64,000 nt of DNA from Nemertoderma westbladi. Taxonomy: Eukaryota > Xenacoelomorpha > Nemertodermatida > Nemertodermatidae. The notes beneath the pieces are model-generated. The model saw nothing but the letters and a program-made list of their open reading frames with translations. It was not told where the DNA came from and did not search any database. Shown one piece after another: positions 36,485-49,659 of this stretch. A program made the translations under genes and the position numbers. The DNA lies in the NCBI GenBank assembly GCA_032718475.1, contig JAUCBJ010006938.1, forward strand, positions 1-64,000, in the 5' to 3' direction. Position 1 is the stretch's first letter; the number at the start of each line of letters is the position of its first letter.

Positions 36485-37637
36485 ACATTTACTTTCGCAA
36501 GCAAACTAAGAAGGGAGAAATACAGTATTTAGGTAGGGGCCTACACTTATTGTACATACTGAATTCTATAATGTAGCAAATGAAAAATTGATAAGAACAA
36601 TAAGCCGCTACAGTGCTAATGTGTGAGCTCTATGTATAGTTATAGTCTATTCAAGCAGATATAGAGTAATTATTATGATATTTTTATTTTGAAATTGTTT
36701 ATTATCCATACACGAAGTATAATACAATATACGATTGCGATTAAACACATTAAAGTGCAAATATCCCATTATTAACATCTGACTGTTTCGGTTGCTTTAA
36801 TTAAAGTTATGAAAAATTTGGAGAAATGATGAGTTATTAGGAGCGTTTGGTTGTTAGTGGCAACTCCCAACTCATGTGTCAGGAATTGTAATAATTCCGA
36901 ACAATTTTATTACCCCATCTGGTGGTTACATTTGGAATATATTGTGAGCTCTAAGCTCAGGGTGATAAACAGTAAGAAAAGAAAGCAGCTACTGTTTGGC
37001 GTTAGTTTTTGAAAGTTTATCTATATTTAAAATTAAATGACGTGGAGAATTGAATTATTACCTGTTATTATTATTTGTGTATATAAACTGTGTAGGGGTA
37101 ATGAGAACATCATTTTATTCCTGCGTAATATTTGGTCAGGATGCAAATTGTTGTTGAACACAAACTTGTTGGAAACAAACTTCATGCAGTATATGGTGCC
37201 AATTTCCATCTGCTAATAGCAAAAACCCTAACCTATAGATATCTTCAACAAATACAATTAAAATGGGGTGGCAATGTGTGTGGCAAACTATAAAACTAAA
37301 CACTACAAAATGGATCGGTAAAAATGGCGAGCAACTCAGTATCTTAAAATTACAGTAAGTGGTGATACTGGCAAGTTTCTGGTGCTGTTTCCCAGTGGTT
37401 TAGCAAGGTATGCCCCACCCACCGAGTCCGATGTCCGAGTGATGTCTATGTTTTTCTGGGGTGTGCCTTGTTTATGGTAATTTTTGCAAATTTAAAGTGA
37501 AAAAAATTTTGGTATTGTTTATTTATATTTTCTATTTAGATTTAGTTTCATTTTTAATGATCTTTGTCTATAGTGAATGAATTCATTATTTGTCTCAGTG
37601 AATCAAGTACGATGAGTCATAGATAATTCAAATGTAG
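36485..37637. other. unassigned intergenic stretch
   Basis: AT-rich, with no exon, RNA gene or element ends recognised. Confidence 0.35.
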
Positions 37638-37940
37638 GAGTAGGCCTATTGTAAATATTTATAATAATTACAAACATGAAACATTAATCACTATTTATTA
37701 TGGAAAACGAATATGTTGTTTCCCCGATGAGCCTGGTTTACTTTGGCCTGCTCTCACTTAGTAGGCCTATTGTAAATATTTATAATTAATTACAAACATG
37801 AAACATTAATCACTATTTATTATGGAAAACGAATATGTTGTTTCCCCGATGAGCCTGGTTTAATAATTTGCCGAGCAATCGATTATATCGAAATTAAATT
37901 CTACAAAATTGCACTTTACTTTGGCCTGCTCTCACTTAGT
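37638..37940. repeat. direct duplication of about 100-120 bp
   Basis: A block starting AGGCCTATTGTAAATATTT and running to GATGAGCCTGGTTTA occurs at 37641 and again at 37763. A second word, CTTTGGCCTGCTCTCACTTAG, follows the first copy at once (37741) but follows the second only after about 60 bp (37920). The first copy has therefore lost an internal piece. Confidence 0.8.
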
Positions 37941-38046
37941 ATAACTTTTTGTTGGGGAAAGCTTTTGCAAAGTCGGCCATGACTTCCAGGTGGGATAGAA
38001 CTGTTGGTGACCTCCGGGTTGGACCATTCAGCTACCGGCTCAGGTA
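37941..38046 (-). mobile_element. tRNA-derived SINE, copy 1
   Basis: On the minus strand, CCGGTAGCTGAATGGTCC (A-box-like) is followed by AACAGTTCTATCCC (B-box-like) and then by CACCTGGAAGTCATGGCC and CCCCAACAAAAAGTTAT. The same series, with substitutions, is present at 48472..48600, so this is a dispersed family and not a tRNA gene. Confidence 0.6.
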
Positions 38047-38172
38047 AAATATAGACCTGGAAATACAGTAGTATCTGATACATTGTTTGTCCTCATGGCC
38101 TCCCATCTGTCAATACCATCATTTGCTGCTACTGTGCCCAACCATACAGTACTTGGCCGTCTTTATTATTAC

Positions 38173-41100
38173 ACTAGTATTACAACATGGTCCTTGTACC
38201 AGTTCACCTTTGCTCTCTCTAGTATTACAACATGGTCCTTGTACCAGTTCACCTTTGCTCTCTCTAGTATTACAACATGGTCCTTGTACCAGTTCACCTT
38301 CCCCTGCTCTCTCTAGTATTACAACATGGTCCTTGTACCAGTTCACCTTTGCTCTCTCTAGTATTACAACATGGTCCTTGTACCAGTTCACCTTCCCCTG
38401 CTCTCTCTAGTATTACAACATGGTCCTTGTACCAGTTCACCTTCCCCTGCTCTCTCTAGAATTACAACATGGTCCTTGTACCAGTTCACCTTTGCTCTCT
38501 CTAGTATTACAACATGGTCCTTGTACCAGTTCACCTTCCCCTTCTCTCTCTAGTATTACAACATGGTCCTTGTACCAGTTCACCTTTGCTCTCTCTAGTA
38601 TTACAACATGGTCCTTGTACCAGTTCACCTTTGCTCTCTCTAGTATTACAACATGGTCCTTGTACCAGTTCACCTTTGCTCTCTCTAGTATTACAACATG
38701 GTCCTTGTACCAGTTCACCTTTGCTCTCTCTAGTATTACAACATGGTCCTTGTACCAGTTCACCTTCCCCTGCTCTCTCTAGTGTTACAACATGGTCCTT
38801 GTACCAGTTCACCTTTGCTATCTCTAGTATTACAACATGGTCCTTGTACCAGTTCACCTTCCCCTGCTCTCTCTAGTGTTACAACATGGTCCTTGTACCA
38901 GTTCACCTTTGCTCTCTCTAGTATTACAACATGGTCCTTGTACAAGTTCACCTTCCCCTGCTCTCTCTAGTATTACAACATGGTCCTTGTACCAGTTCAC
39001 CTTCCCCTGCTCTCTCTAGTATTACAACATGGTCCTTGTACCAGTTCACCTTCCCCTGCTCTCTCTAGTATTACAACATGGTCCTTGTACCAGTTCACCT
39101 TTGCTCTCTCTAGTATTACAACATGGTCCTTGTACCAGTTCACCTTCCCCTGCTCTCTCTAGTATTACAACATGGTCCTTGTACCAGTTCACCTTTGCTC
39201 TCTAGTATTACAACATGGTCCTTGTACCAGTTCACCTTTGCTCTCTCTAGTATTACAACATGGTCCTTGTACCAGTTCACCTTCCCCTGCTCTCTCTAGT
39301 ATTACAACATGGTCCTTGTACCAGTTCACCTTCCCCTGCTCTCTCTAGTATTACAACATGGTCCTTGTACAAGTTCACCTTCCCCTGCTCTCTCTAGTAT
39401 TACAACATGGTCCTTGTACCAGTTCACCTTTGCTCTCTCTAGTATTACAACATGGTCCTTGTACCAGTTCACCTTTGCTCTCTCTAGTATTACAACATGG
39501 TCCGTGTACCAGTTCACCTTCCCCTGCTCTCTCTAGTATTACAACATGGTCCTTGTACCAGTTCACCTTTGCTCTCTCTAGTATTACAACATGGTCCTTG
39601 TACCAGTTCACCTTCCCCTGCTCTCTCTAGTATTACAACATGGTCCTTGTACCAGTTCACCTTCCCCTGCTCTCTCTAGTATTACAACATGGTCCTTGTA
39701 CAAGTTCACCTTCCCCTGCTCTCTCTAGTATTACAACATGGTCCTTGTACCAGTTCACCTTTGCTCTCTCTAGTATTACAACATGGTCCTTGTACCAGTT
39801 CACCTTTGCTCTCTCTAGTATTACAACATGGTCCGTGTACCAGTTCACCTTCCCCTGCTCTCTCTAGTATTACAACATGGTCCTTGTACCAGTTCACCTT
39901 TGCTCTCTCTAGTATTACAACATGGTCCTTGTACCAGTTCACCTTTGCTCTCTCTAGTATTACAACATGGTCCTTGTACCAGTTCACCTTTGCTCTCTCT
40001 AGTATTACAACATGGTCCTTGTACCAGTTCACCTTTGCTATCTCTAGTATTACAACATGGTCCTTGTACCAGTTCACCTTCCCCTGCTCTCTCTAGTATT
40101 ACAACATGGTCCTTGTACCAGTTCACCTTTGCTCTCTAGTATTACAACATGGTCCTTGTACCAGTTCACCTTCCCCTGCTCTCTCTAGTATTACAACATG
40201 GTCCTTGTACAAGTTCACCTTCCCCTGCTCTCTCTAGTATTACAACATGGTCCTTGTACCAGTTCACCTTTGCTCTCTCTAGTATTACAACATGGTCCTT
40301 GTACCAGTTCACCTTTGCTCTCTCTAGTATTACAACATGGTCCTTGTACCAGTTCACCTTCCCCTTCTCTCTCTAGTATTACAACATGGTCCTTGTACCA
40401 GTTCACCTTTGCTCTCTCTAGTATTACAACATGGTCCTTGTACCAGTTCACCTTTGCTCTCTCTAGTATTACAACATGGTCCTTGTACCAGTTCACCTTT
40501 GCTCTCTCTAGTATTACAACATGGTCCTTGTACCAGTTCACCTTTGCTCTCTCTAGTATTACAACATGGTCCTTGTACAAGTTCACCTTCCCCTGCTCTC
40601 TCTAGTATTACAACATGGTCCTTGTACCAGTTCACCTTCCCCTGCTCTCTCTAGTGTTACAACATGGTCCTTGTACCAGTTCACCTTTGCTCTCTCTAGT
40701 ATTACAACATGGTCCTTGTACCAGTTCACCTTCCCCTGCTCTCTCTAGTATTACAACATGGTCCTTGTACCAGTTCACCTTTGCTCTCTCTAGTATTACA
40801 ACATGGTCCTTGTACCAGTTCACCTTCCCCTGCTCTCTCTAGTATTACAACATGGTCCTTGTACCAGTTCACCTTTGCTCTCTCTAGTATTACAACATGG
40901 TCCGTGTACCAGTTCACCTTCCCCTGCTCTCTCTAGAATTACAACATGGTCCTTGTACCAGTTCACCTTTGCTCTCTCTAGTATTACAACATGGTCCTTG
41001 TACCAGTTCACCTTTGCTCTCTCTAGTATTACAACATGGTCCTTGTACCAGTTCACCTTCCCCTGCTCTCTCTAGTATTACAACATGGTCCTTGTACCAG

Positions 41101-44100
41101 TTCACCTTCCCTGCTCTCTCTAGTATTACAACATGGTCCTTGTACCAGTTCACCTTTGCTCTCTAGTATTACAACATGGTCCTTGTACCAGTTCACCTTC
41201 CCCTGCTCTCTCTAGAATTACAACATGGTCCTTGTACCAGTTCACCTTCCCCTGCTCTCTCTAGTATTACAACATGGTCCTTGTACCAGTTCACCTTTGC
41301 TCTCTAGTATTACAACATGGTCCTTGTACCAGTTCACCTTCCCCTTCTCTCTCTAGTATTACAACATGGTCCTTGTACCAGTTCACCTTCCCCTGCTCTC
41401 TCTAGTATTACAACATGGTCCTTGTACCAGTTCACCTTCCCCTGCTCTCTCTAGAATTACAACATGGTCCTTGTACCAGTTCACCTTTCCCTGCTCTCTC
41501 TAGTATTACAACATGGTCCTTGTACCAGTTCACCTTCCCCTGCTCTCTCTAGTATTACAACATGGTCCTTGTACCAGTTCACCTTTGCTCTCTCTAGTAT
41601 TACAACATGGTCCTTGTACAAGTTCACCTTCCCCTGCTCTCTCTAGTATTACAACATGGTCCTTGTACCAGTTCACCTTCCCCTGCTCTCTCTAGTATTA
41701 CAACATGGTCCTTGTACCAGTTCACCTTCCCCTGCTCTCTCTAGTATTACAACATGGTCCTTGTACCAGTTCACCTTTGCTCTCTCTAGTATTACAACAT
41801 GGTCCTTGTACCAGTTCACCTTTGCTCTCTCTAGTATTACAACATGGTCCTTGTACCAGTTCACCTTCCCCTGCTCTCTCTAGTATTACAACATGGTCCT
41901 TGTACCAGTTCACCTTTGCTCTCTCTAGTATTACAACATGGTCCTTGTACCAGTTCACCTTCCCCTGCTCTCTCTAGTATTACAACATGGTCCTTGTACC
42001 AGTTCACCTTCCCCTGCTCTCTCTAGTGTTACAACATGGTCCTTGTACCAGTTCACCTTTGCTCTCTCTAGTATTACAACATGGTCCTTGTACCAGTTCA
42101 CCTTCCCCTGCTCTCTCTAGTGTTACAACATGGTCCTTGTACCAGTTCACCTTCCCCTGCTCTCTCTAGTATTACAACATGGTCCTTGTACCAGTTCACC
42201 TTCGCTCTCTCTAGTATTACAACATGGTCCTTGTACCAGTTCACCTTTGCTCTCTCTAGTATTACAACATGGTCCTTGTACCAGTTCACCTTCCCCTGCT
42301 CTCTCTAGTATTACAACATGGTCCTTGTACCAGTTCACCTTTGCTCTCTCTAGTATTACAACATGGTCCTTGTACCAGTTCACCTTCCCCTGCTCTCTCT
42401 AGTGTTACAACATGGTCCTTGTACCAGTTCACCTTTGCTCTCTCTAGTATTACAACATGGTCCTTGTACCAGTTCACCTTCCCCTGCTCTCTCTAGTATT
42501 ACAACATGGTCCTTGTACCAGTTCACCTTCCCCTGCTCTCTCTAGTATTACAACATGGTCCTTGTACCAGTTCACCTTTGCTCTCTCTAGTATTACAACA
42601 TGGTCCTTGTACCAGTTCACCTTCCCCTGCTCTCTCTAGTATTACAACATGGTCCTTGTACCAGTTCACCTTTGCTCTCTCTAGTATTACAACATGGTCC
42701 TTGTACCAGTTCACCTTTGCTCTCTCTAGTATTACAACATGGTCCTTGTACCAGTTCACCTTCCCCTGCTCTCTCTAGTATTACAACATGGTCCTTGTAC
42801 CAGTTCACCTTCCCCTGCTCTCTCTAGTATTACAACATGGTCCTTGTACCAGTTCACCTTTGCTCTCTCTAGTATTACAACATGGTCCTTGTACCAGTTC
42901 ACCTTCCCCTGCTCTCTCTAGTATTACAACATGGTCCTTGTACCAGTTCACCTTCCCCGCTCTCTCTAGTATTACAACATGGTCCTTGTACCAGTTCACC
43001 TTTGCTCTCTCTAGTATTACAACATGGTCCTTGTACCAGTTCACCTTTGCTATCTCTAGTATTACAACATGGTCCTTGTACAAGTTCACCTTCCCCTGCT
43101 CTCTCTAGTATTACAACATGGTCCTTGTACCAGTTCACCTTCCCCTGCTCTCTCTAGTATTACAACATGGTCCTTGTACCAGTTCACCTTCCCCTGCTCT
43201 CTCTAGTATTACAACACGGCCCGTGTACCAGTTCACCTTTGCCTCTCTAGTATCACAACATGGTCCTTGTACCAGTTCACCTTCCCCTTCTCTCTCTAGT
43301 GTTACAACATGGTCCTTGTACCAGTTCACCTTTGCTCTCTAGTATTACAACATGGTCCTTGTACCAGTTCACCTTCCCCTGCTCTCTCTAGTGTTACAAA
43401 ATGGTCCTTGTACCAGTTCACCTTCCCCTGATCACTCTAGTATTACAACATGGTCCTTGTACCAGTTCACCTTCGCTCTCTAGTATTGCAACATGGTCCT
43501 TGTACCAGTTCACCTTTGCTCTCTCTAGTATTACAACATGGTCCTTGTACCAGTTCACCTTCCCCTGCTCTCTCTAGTGTTACAACATGGTCCTTGTACC
43601 AGTTCACCTTTGCTCTCTCTAGTATTACAACATGGTCCTTGTACCAGTTCACCTTCCCCTGCTCTCTCTAGTGTTACAACATGGTCCTTGTACCAGTTCA
43701 CCTTTGCTCTCTCTAGTATTACAACATGGTCCTTGTACCAGTTCACCTTCCCCTGCTCTCTCTAGTATTACAACATGGTCCTTGTACCAGTTCACCTTTG
43801 CTCTCTCTAGTATTACAACATGGTCCTTGTACCAGTTCACCTTCGCTCTCTCTAGTATTACAACATGGTCCTTGTACCAGTTCACCTTTGCTCTCTCTAG
43901 TATTACAACATGGTCCTTGTACCAGTTCACCTTCCCCTGCTCTCTCTAGTATTACAACATGGTCCTTGTACCAGTTCACCTTTGCTCTCTCTAGTATTAC
44001 AACATGGTCCTTGTACCAGTTCACCTTCCCTGCTCTCTCTAGTATTACAACATGGTCCTTGTACCAGTTCACCTTCCCCTGCTCTCTCTAGTATTACAAC

Positions 44101-44885
44101 ATGGTCCTTGTACCAGTTCACCTTTGCTCTCTCTAGTATTACAACATGGTCCTTGTACCAGTTCACCTTCCCTGCTCTCTCTAGTATTACAACATGGTCC
44201 TTGTACCAGTTCACCTTTGCTCTCTCTAGTATTACAACATGGTCCTTGTACCAGTTCACCTTCTGCTCTCTCTAGTATTACAACATGGTCCTTGTACCAG
44301 TTCACCTTTGCTCTCTCTAGTATTACAACATGGTCCTTGTACCAGTTCACCTTTGCTCTCTCTAGTATTACAACATGGTCCTTGTACCAGTTCACCTTTG
44401 CTCTCTCTAGTATTACAACATGGTCCGTGTACCAGTTCACCTTCCCCTGCTCTCTCTAGTATTACAACATGGTCCTTGTACCAGTTCACCTTTGCTCTCT
44501 CTAGTATTACAACATGGTCCTTGTACCAGTTCACCTTCCCCTGCTCTCTCTAGTATTACAACATGGTCCTTGTACCAGTTCACCTTTGCTCTCTCTAGTA
44601 TTACAACATGGTCCTTGTACCAGTTCACCTTCGCTCTCTCTAGTATTACAACATGGTCCTTGTACCAGTTCACCTTTGCTCTCTCTAGTATTACAACATG
44701 GTCCTTGTACCAGTTCACCTTCCCCTGCTCTCTCTAGTATTACAACATGGTCCTTGTACCAGTTCACCTTTGCTCTCTCTAGTATTACAACATGGTCCTT
44801 GTACCAGTTCACCTTCCCCTGCTCTCTCTAGTATTACAACATGGTCCTTGTACCAGTTCACCTTTGCTCTCTCTAGTATTACAAC
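38173..44885. repeat. 6.7-kb minisatellite of 45- and 49-bp units
   Basis: About 140 head-to-tail units contain ATTACAACATGGTCCTTG, TACCAGTTCACC and CTCTCTCTAGT. One form has TTTGCT between the last two words (45 bp), the other TTCCCCTGCT (49 bp). They are interspersed irregularly. A few units are 43 or 48 bp. Minor variants (GTGTTACAAC, CCGTGTACC, TACAAGTTC) recur in blocks; for example, two near-identical stretches about 331 bp apart start near 39309 and 39640. Open frames of 60-135 codons exist on both strands only because 45 is divisible by three, and they break at each 49-bp unit. Confidence 0.98.
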
Positions 44886-44896
44886 CATTCATTGCA

Positions 44897-45049
44897 CGGC
44901 TTACGCCCCGGCAGGCTATAATTATTAATAAAACCACGAAAGTAAAAATAAATCAAATCAGTACAAATCAATCGAAATCAAACAATCAAATCAATCGGCT
45001 TACGCCCCGGCAGGCTATACTTATTAATAAAACCACGAAAGTAAAAATA
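44897..45049. repeat. 54-bp direct repeat pair between two arrays
   Basis: Two copies at 44897..44950 and 44996..45049, 99 bp apart and differing at one base or so, start CGGCTTACGCCCCGGCAGG and end AAAGTAAAAATA. The second copy abuts the G-rich 7-bp array exactly. Confidence 0.9.
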
Positions 45050-45583
<534 letters not shown>

Positions 45584-45640
45584 CATATTAACTTTAGTGA
45601 AGGAATGAATTAGTTGAGCTTTTGACATTTTACCTAACAT

Positions 45641-45958
45641 GCTATAAATAAAATACAATTTATTCACATAAGATATCAGTACAATATCTGTAACAAACTG
45701 TTGAAATCGAAAAAACTTGAGCCTACGTTCCAAAATGTTGAAATTGCGTTGAGAATGTATTTGTATGTAACAAACTGCGGCGGGGAGCGGTCGTTTAGTC
45801 AACTGAAGCGAGAATAAAATGCGCTAAGGGCGTCTATGGGAGCCGCAAGGCGGAGTGATTTGTCGCTACTTTGCATTGAGTGTGAAATACTTCATCAAAT
45901 TGATTTCGAAGATGTCATTGATGTATTTACAAAGCAAAAAACCCATGTAAACCAATAA
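45641..45958 (+). pseudogene. hAT transposase C-terminal remnant
   Basis: One frame from 45641 to the TAA at 45956 carries the hAT dimerisation region. The TFQNVEIALRMY block is followed by VTNCGGERSFSQLKRE, matching the family pattern TNCSAERSFSKLK. Then come ASMGAARRSDLSLLCIE, which corresponds to RSTMxQERLxxLxLLSIE, and IDFEDVIDVF. An in-frame TAA at 45815..45817 interrupts it, so it is dead. Only the last about 100 residues of a normally 500-700 aa protein remain. Upstream it runs into the G-rich array. A likely hAT right end is at 46866. Confidence 0.85.
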
Positions 45959-46034
45959 CTTTTTTAAAATACTACAGTATAAATACTATTAAATACTAAA
46001 TAACCCTATTTATACTAATACAATGTTATACCTA

Positions 46035-46699
46035 CAGTAAAGGCCACCAGAAAACGCAGATTTGTACAATTGTGAACACATTTTATCAAATGTGTACCAG
46101 TGTAATTTAATGTTGTTGAACGGGACAATTGAACATAATTGAATTGGCAACAACCAAAAATTTTTCGCCAAAGGATACAATTGAATACTTTTGAAACGCT
46201 TAGTAATCTGGAAACTCCCTGTAGTTTGCCGCGAACTGTCACTCACTGCAGCTGGAAATGCGATAAGGATTTTGTTTACCTTTATAGTGTGCGGTTAATA
46301 GTGTCTAGTAGGCAGGCCTATAGTTAGTGATATTAAGGCATCTTCTGGTGTTTCTCTGTGCCCTCTCGGTGTCAGACTAATGGCGCGACATCTCCCTGCA
46401 CTAAATTAATTATTCAATGGTCTAGACTCCACCATCCTTAAACCCATCCACTCCCATACACTCCATGAACCTCCATGTGGTCTTGTATGTAGTTCTCTCT
46501 CTACCAATACAGCCCATGTCCGCAATGTTACGCCCTGGGGCTCTCTCATCTCAAAGCCTTTGTCGGTCCCAGCAAGTCAGGCTCCTGCTGTGTGATCTAG
46601 AAGATAACTCGCCATAACCTGCCAATCAGATTACTTGAACAAATGTGTTCACATGTGATCACATTGGATAAAATCTGCTTTTTCTGGTGGCCTGTACTG
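46035..46699. mobile_element. Tc1/mariner-like MITE, 665 bp
   Basis: Inverted ends: CAGTAAAGGCCACCAGAAAA at 46035 and its near-complement ending at 46699 (TTTTCTGGTGGCCTGTACTG). The similarity extends inward with a GCAGATTT word and AT-rich palindromic sequence. Each end is flanked by TA, as expected for Tc1/mariner target-site duplication. There is no transposase inside; short frames have no domain. It sits between the hAT coding remnant and the inferred hAT right end, so it probably inserted into that older element. Confidence 0.7.
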
Positions 46700-46701
46700 T
46701 A

Positions 46702-46866
46702 CAATATGTTGGTTATTTTTAGAATAAAAAATACAATGTTTTCCATTTCAAATTTGCCCAATAGACGCTGGCGCCCCTATGCCAATAATTATGAACAATA
46801 AAATTTTAGGGCCCCAACTGCTGTATACCATTAGCCTAGGGGCCCCCAAAACCTTATCCGGCCCTG
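46702..46866 (+). mobile_element. probable 3' end of the hAT element
   Basis: The stretch ends TTATCCGGCCCTG at 46866, whose complement CAGGGCCGGATAA resembles hAT terminal inverted repeats, and it has the GGGGCCC-rich subterminal words often seen there. No matching left end or 8-bp duplication of the next bases (CTTATATT) was found upstream, so the assignment rests on the end motif and on the transposase remnant. Confidence 0.45.
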
Positions 46867-48471
46867 CTTATATTCCATGACAAGGTTTTATTAATTTCAT
46901 ATGTTGCAAATAAAGTGAAATAGTAAATAACATCCGTATCGTATTCGCCATTTCACTACGGAGTTTCAGACTGCGCTGCTGCCTGTTTTTTTAGAAAAAT
47001 ATATAAAAATTATTTGTGAAGGACTAGAACATACGTAGAATATACGAGAAGGCCTATCATATGACATATTCCACTCCAGTAACAACATGACTTCAGTCTG
47101 AGACCACAGGGGATGAATAAATCAATCTATTTCACTGACACCGATGTAGCCTTATAATCTATTGCCATTAGAAATAAATAAACAATTTTCTGCAAAAATA
47201 CAAATGGGTTTTATTTATGGTATTGATCATATTCTCAATTCTCACTAACTAACTGACTGTATTTAGGTTTATAAAACAGCACAGTAGTTCATTTCAGGAG
47301 CATATTTTGATTTCACCATATGGCGATCATATTAAAGTTGTAGATAGGATACAAACAGACAGGGGAGAGATTTGCTCTGCATGTAATTTATTGGCAAACC
47401 CAATAAAGATTCTTGACACCACTGCTAGGCTGAATTCTTGCGTTGGGTGAATCAAATACCGTACACCAATGGGGAGGGTAAGGGTGTCTGTATCGTGCTT
47501 CTGTCTATAATAGGCCTACACTATTGGGGGACTACTGGACTAGGAGTATCATATAGGACAGTACAACTGCACTCCCTATAAAATCATTTAAAAAATAATA
47601 ATCCTTCATTCTGGCTTTTATTCATTGAGTTCTGGAGTTGTTGTCTAATAAAACTTTATTTAATAGAGACTACATTCATTCTATTTGATATCGTATTACA
47701 CGAGTACACGTAATACCTACCGGTGCCATTTTGTTCCACTGGGAGGCGCAAATTATTTAATTATTATTTTTAATTGATTCTCAACTCTAACAGCAAACCT
47801 GACAAAGTTAAAATTAAACAACTAGATAAATTTAATTATCCAATATGCCTAAATATTTCTATCCAATATTCCTAAATATTTCAAATTACCGCTTTTCAAA
47901 AAATTTATAATAGTATTAACTTAACTCTGAATTAATAAAATTATATTATCAGAAATATTAATATCACAGTTCAGGGGTGGATGCTGGGCTATTCTTAGTA
48001 TTCGTATCCTATCTGCCTACTGCCTATCACATATTGCAGTTCTCGTTGCATTCTGTTCGGCTTCCTAATGCTCTAATGCAGTAAAAGATTTTGAGTACCG
48101 GTACTGTTGTAGTAGGAAGGATATTATTATTATAGATTCGCAATAGTGGAGTTAGTAACAGTAGTTATGTAGTAACGTTTTGATGTGTACCGGTACTGTA
48201 CATAACGGGGTGTTGCCTTGTGTAACACTAACAAGCCCCACAGTTTTACTTTAAACATGCTTCCCTAGTACAGTGCTGTCTGCCAGTCTGTTGTTGTAAT
48301 CTATCAGAGTACAAAAAGTTCGACTTGAGTAAAATTGTCTTGAGTGCGGTAGTACCGGACGACCATATGTGCTTGTGCATATATCCAAACCCAAATACGG
48401 CAGAAACGTGTGACTGAAATATTCTGAAAATATTTTGATGAGATTGAATTATCCGCCTTCCATCTAATTAA
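46867..48471. other. unassigned intergenic stretch
   Basis: No exon, RNA gene or element ends recognised. Confidence 0.35.
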
Positions 48472-48600
48472 ATAACTTTTGTTGGGCACAGGTTTAAAAG
48501 TCGGCAATGATAGCCAGGTGTCAGGTTGGATCGAACTTGTGACCTCCAGGTTGGACGCTCTAAATGGCTAAATGGCTAAGACTAAATGGCTAAGTGCGAC
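48472..48600 (-). mobile_element. tRNA-derived SINE, copy 2
   Basis: Same family as 37941..38046: on the minus strand a B-box-like AAGTTCGATCC is followed by a body matching copy 1 through ACCTGGCT and CAAAAGTTAT. A TAAATGGC word is repeated near its head. It ends close to a poly(G) run. Confidence 0.55.
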
Positions 48601-48633
48601 GGGATAGGAGTATTGGTAACAGCTAACAGGAAT

Positions 48634-48657
48634 GGGGGGGGGGGGGGGGGGGGGGGG
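48634..48657. repeat. poly(G) tract, 24 bp
   Basis: Twenty-four consecutive G on the plus strand, the longest homopolymer seen in the window. Confidence 0.95.
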
Positions 48658-49659
48658 TAACAGCACAGTAACGGTACCACTGAAGCCCCCTTAGTGCAGT
48701 AAGCTGGTAAGGAATTCAATTTAGGTTGAGTGAAAAGAACAGGTTGCAATAGCGATGGCAGCCAATTCTTACCACAACTATTTTAGTGTATTTAACGCCT
48801 ACAGTACAGTAGTACCAGCCAGTCATTGGCAGTTTGGCTCCAACAATAATATATCGATTAAGATTACACTCGGATTCAGACTTACTAATAATTGAGCTCT
48901 GAATGCTGCACTTTATATCATTATTCATATTAGGGTAACAAAAAGATGATAATTATTGTACTTATTCACATAGAGTATAGTAATTGTTGCCGAGACAAGT
49001 AAGATTTCTCTCCTACTGTACCAACACACCATTAGAGTTGACAACTACGAACTACCATCTCCGGTTGCACTTAGGATTAAAACTGGTAAATGGATTGTAA
49101 TATGATGTTTATTAATTAATATTACACGGTAATGAAAACCGATATATATTTTATTATATAGTGATAAAATATTATTTGTTACATTATTTATATATTATTT
49201 AATTTTTTTAAAATGAATTGTTTGCTGCCATTAATGTGTACAATTTCATAAACATGACTTACTAAATAATGAAATGAATAGGCCTACGGTTGTTAGGTCA
49301 ATTTGAAGTTTAGTTTGTGCCCTTCAATATAGCTTGAAATCTTTCGAAATCTAATTGCAAATCGTTTTTTTTTGCAAATACGAATGACGAATACTCAATT
49401 GTTGTATATATTAAGCCAATTAATATAATTAAATTATAATATAATAAATAATACATTATTAATTATATAATATAAGTCCAGAATTATATAATATAAGACC
49501 TTGCGCTGCGCCTAACTAAACTTGCAACATTATTGTTATAATATAATATTAATAAATATAAGATAATTAATTAATATTAATTATTTATTATAATATAATA
49601 AAATTAATTAATTAATATAATATCAATTATTTTACATTGTATGCCAATCAAATAATTCC
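48658..49659. other. intergenic, extremely AT-rich towards 49140-49640
   Basis: No gene recognised. From about 49140 the sequence is mostly TTAATATAAT-type words without a fixed period. Confidence 0.4.

Noticed and set aside
38083-44928. Dozens of 60-135 codon frames on both strands
   Set aside because: Shadows of the 45-bp period, broken at each 49-bp unit; the same peptide repeats in every frame.
46010-46327. Small frames around 46.0-46.3 kb as genes
   Set aside because: They lie within or across the end of the Tc1-like MITE, overlap on both strands and show no domain.
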